From assembly GCA_947484105.1 (NCBI GenBank), contig CANKON010000093.1, positions 1 to 6,111 on the forward strand: 6,111 nucleotides of DNA. The letters are read 5' to 3'. The first letter of the stretch is position 1. The number at the start of each line of letters is the position of its first letter. The translations under genes and the position numbers were made by a program. Shown here piece after piece: positions 4,596 to 6,111 of this stretch. A model generated the notes under the pieces. It was given only the letters and a program-made list of their open reading frames with translations. It did not search any database and was not told the origin of the DNA. Source of the stretch: Methylococcaceae bacterium (GTDB taxonomy: Bacteria > Pseudomonadota > Gammaproteobacteria > Methylococcales > Methylomonadaceae).

Positions 4596-6111
4596 TTATT
4601 TGCGGGTGAATTTTTGCATTAACGCCGATTTGCGCGGCGGTTCGACAGGCACTTGTGTGACAGGTGCAACGTGTACAACAGGCTCTACAAAAACGGGTTG
4701 TGCAATAACAGGATCTGCAACAATAAACGCAGGTTGTGTTTCAAAAACGTGCGTAATCACAGGTTCAACAGGTGTTGGAACAATCGGTGTTTCAATCACA
4801 ACAACAGGTTTGGGTGCCACAATTTGAACAATAGGCGTAGATTTTACAACAGCACTGTAAATACTGAAATTATCATTGAGCGATTGCACTAATTCTTTGG
4901 CTTTATTTCGTAAAACAACCAATTGCGCTTTAGTTTTTTTGTTCCATCCCATCGGATCGTTAATCGGAAGCATCATGCGTGAAAACGTTAAATTTTGTTC
5001 AAATAACGCCACCAAATTTTCAGTCAAATGGAGTTGTTTTTGGCGTTTGGTCAATGAACTAATTTCAAATTTTGCCTGCATTTTACTCAACAAAACATGT
5101 GTCGGAATCATAAATGCCGTTGTGGTTAATATGATCGCAGAGCCAATAATCGGATCAAGCAACAATTCTAAAAAGCCCATTTCGACTTCCAAAATCAACG
5201 CCAACATCGATAACAAGCCCAAAATAATCAAACTTGAAAACGTCGAACGGTCTTTCCAATTTGAAATCGCTTGTCGAACTTCAAAAATAACGACGTTTTC
5301 AACGTCATCAATGCTTTTTTCGAGTGAATGCAAAACCCGATAAGAACGTTGCAAACCTGCATTAGCAAGGCGTTGTTCTAAAAGTGCAAAATCAGCCGAT
5401 GTTTGATTTTCAACTTGTGAAATGCCAATAAATTGCCCGATGGTTAAACCTAAATCTGCAAGTTTTTTCTGCCACGCGGCTGCACCCGAAGTTGTATCGT
5501 CAAACAAATAGACGAATTTATTGCTGTCTTGTTGTTTAACGAGCGTCGCGGTTAAGGCTTTTGCCAAATCGGTCGTGGAACTGAAAATGTCACAAAACAC
5601 CAACACCACATCGGATTGTTCGATGCTGTAAGTCGTTAAAAAATTCGAGACTTCATAATTGGTCGCATGAATAAAATTGGGAATATCGATAAACAATTTA
5701 CCTTGCAAACGTGAACTGTTCAGCGTTCGCATTTCCAAATTTGCGTTAATTCGCTCGCCTTCACCTTTTTGGATTCGTTCAAGTTTTTGGCTGACGCGAT
5801 AAAATGGATAACGATAATCCACGTCCAACGCCGTCGCGGGCAAAATCGTTTGATTCGTTTGCGGGCTGTGCATTAACACAGTTGTTTTGTGAGTGGCTGG
5901 AAGCTCTACATTTAAGTAACGTGTTAAAAAGGCTTCTTTCATGCCAGAATTTCCACCAACGATACTAACCGTTGCCCACCACGACGTTTGAATGGCGGTG
6001 GTTTCGTCGTTTTCAATCAAACCTAAATCAAATTCAAATTGATCAAGTTCGTGAAATACTTTAATCGCATTTTGCAAAACGGGATTTTCTATCGCAAATT
6101 GACTTTGGAGA
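4596..6111 (-). CDS. Degenerate dynamin-like membrane protein (pseudo-GTPase), 5' end outside window
   Basis: The frame stays open to the right edge. The TTG at 6077 is probably internal, because the 11 codons before it (LQSQFAIENPV) read as protein continuous with LQNAIKVFHELDQFEFDLGLI. Numbering here is from that TTG. The layout follows a proteobacterial dynamin-like family I recall: SWW before the P-loop (32-34), LDVDYRYPFYRVSQKLERIQKGEGERI (84-110), QGKLFIDIPNF (125-135), DVVLVFCD (156-163), DSNKFVYLF (184-192), then RSYRVLHSLEKSIDDVE (244-260). Two membrane helices lie at about 281-297 and 301-326. The GTP motifs are all broken: the P-loop GxxxAGKST reads GGNSGMKEA (41-49), DSPG reads DIPN (131-134), and NQID reads DDTT (193-196). 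A proline/valine-rich tail (about 413-481) ends in a basic PPRKSALMQKFTRK. It is probably an inner-membrane scaffold that cannot bind GTP normally. The ATP-grasp gene starts one base after its stop. Confidence 0.72.
   Translation of the reverse strand, partial: LQSQFAIENPVLQNAIKVFHELDQFEFDLGLIENDETTAIQTSWWATVSIVGGNSGMKEAFLTRYLNVELPATHKTTVLMHSPQTNQTILPATALDVDYRYPFYRVSQKLERIQKGEGERINANLEMRTLNSSRLQGKLFIDIPNFIHATNYEVSNFLTTYSIEQSDVVLVFCDIFSSTTDLAKALTATLVKQQDSNKFVYLFDDTTSGAAAWQKKLADLGLTIGQFIGISQVENQTSADFALLEQRLANAGLQRSYRVLHSLEKSIDDVENVVIFEVRQAISNWKDRSTFSSLIILGLLSMLALILEVEMGFLELLLDPIIGSAIILTTTAFMIPTHVLLSKMQAKFEISSLTKRQKQLHLTENLVALFEQNLTFSRMMLPINDPMGWNKKTKAQLVVLRNKAKELVQSLNDNFSIYSAVVKSTPIVQIVAPKPVVVIETPIVPTPVEPVITHVFETQPAFIVADPVIAQPVFVEPVVHVAPVTQVPVEPPRKSALMQKFTRK
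4632..4841 (-). repeat. Proline/valine-rich low-complexity tail coding region
   Basis: About 70 codons of the dynamin-like gene encode a degenerate repeat of Pro-Val/Ile units (PIVQIVAPKP, ETPIVPTPVEPV, AQPVFVEPVV, VTQVPVEPP). At DNA level this gives recurring ACAGG/CCTGT-type words. Such tails are usually extended and flexible. I see no signal or binding motif in it. Confidence 0.6.

Noticed and set aside
4522..4892. Plus-strand frames rich in T, G and C residues opposite the dynamin-like gene tail
   Set aside because: They mirror the Pro/Val repeat codons on the other strand, with no ribosome site, and produce a monotonous composition (TGST, NNR) with no family resemblance.
4876..5343. 155-codon plus-strand frame opposite the membrane region of the dynamin-like gene
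   Set aside because: The minus-strand frame has clear family blocks across this stretch, and the plus-strand translation has none.

Overview
The window is densely coding and AT-rich. It looks like an accessory-to-housekeeping stretch of a gammaproteobacterial-type chromosome. The lineage guess rests on a proteobacterial Bat-type VWA/TPR protein, AsnC-fold siroheme decarboxylase subunits of the heme d1 type, a RbgA/YlqF GTPase, and a dynamin-like protein resembling a family I know mainly from Proteobacteria. All of this is recognition from memory of the protein sequences, not a search, and I cannot name a genus. There are six genes and no tRNA, rRNA, CRISPR array or insertion sequence that I can see. 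No gap between genes exceeds 62 bases.

Left end (1-1083, plus strand): the 3' part of a Bat-type gene. It encodes the end of a VWA domain, membrane helices, TPR repeats, a long Q/K/E/S/D low-complexity linker and a conserved C-terminus. It meets the next gene tail to tail with a single base between the stop codons.

Middle (1085-3398, minus strand, read right to left): a tightly overlapping four-gene operon. The order is rbgA/ylqF (ribosome assembly GTPase), a flavin reductase-like protein, a NirD/NirG-type siroheme decarboxylase subunit and a NirL/NirH-type partner. The last two should form the enzyme converting siroheme to didecarboxysiroheme, on the way to heme d1 or heme. The genes overlap by 8, 8 and 1 bases. 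Two of these junctions share almost the same sequence, so the genes appear translationally coupled.

Right end (3461-6111, minus strand): an uncharacterised ATP-grasp-like protein starts at a TTG one base after the stop of a membrane dynamin-like protein. That protein keeps the family scaffold but has lost every recognisable GTP-binding motif, and its gene runs off the right edge. A perfect 11-bp stem-loop lies in the first codons of the ATP-grasp gene. All five minus-strand genes could be one transcript, although the 62-base gap at 3399-3460 may separate two units.

The best candidates for something undescribed are the pseudo-GTPase dynamin/ATP-grasp pair with its hairpin-bearing TTG start, and the placement of a minimal siroheme decarboxylase pair behind rbgA and a flavin reductase.
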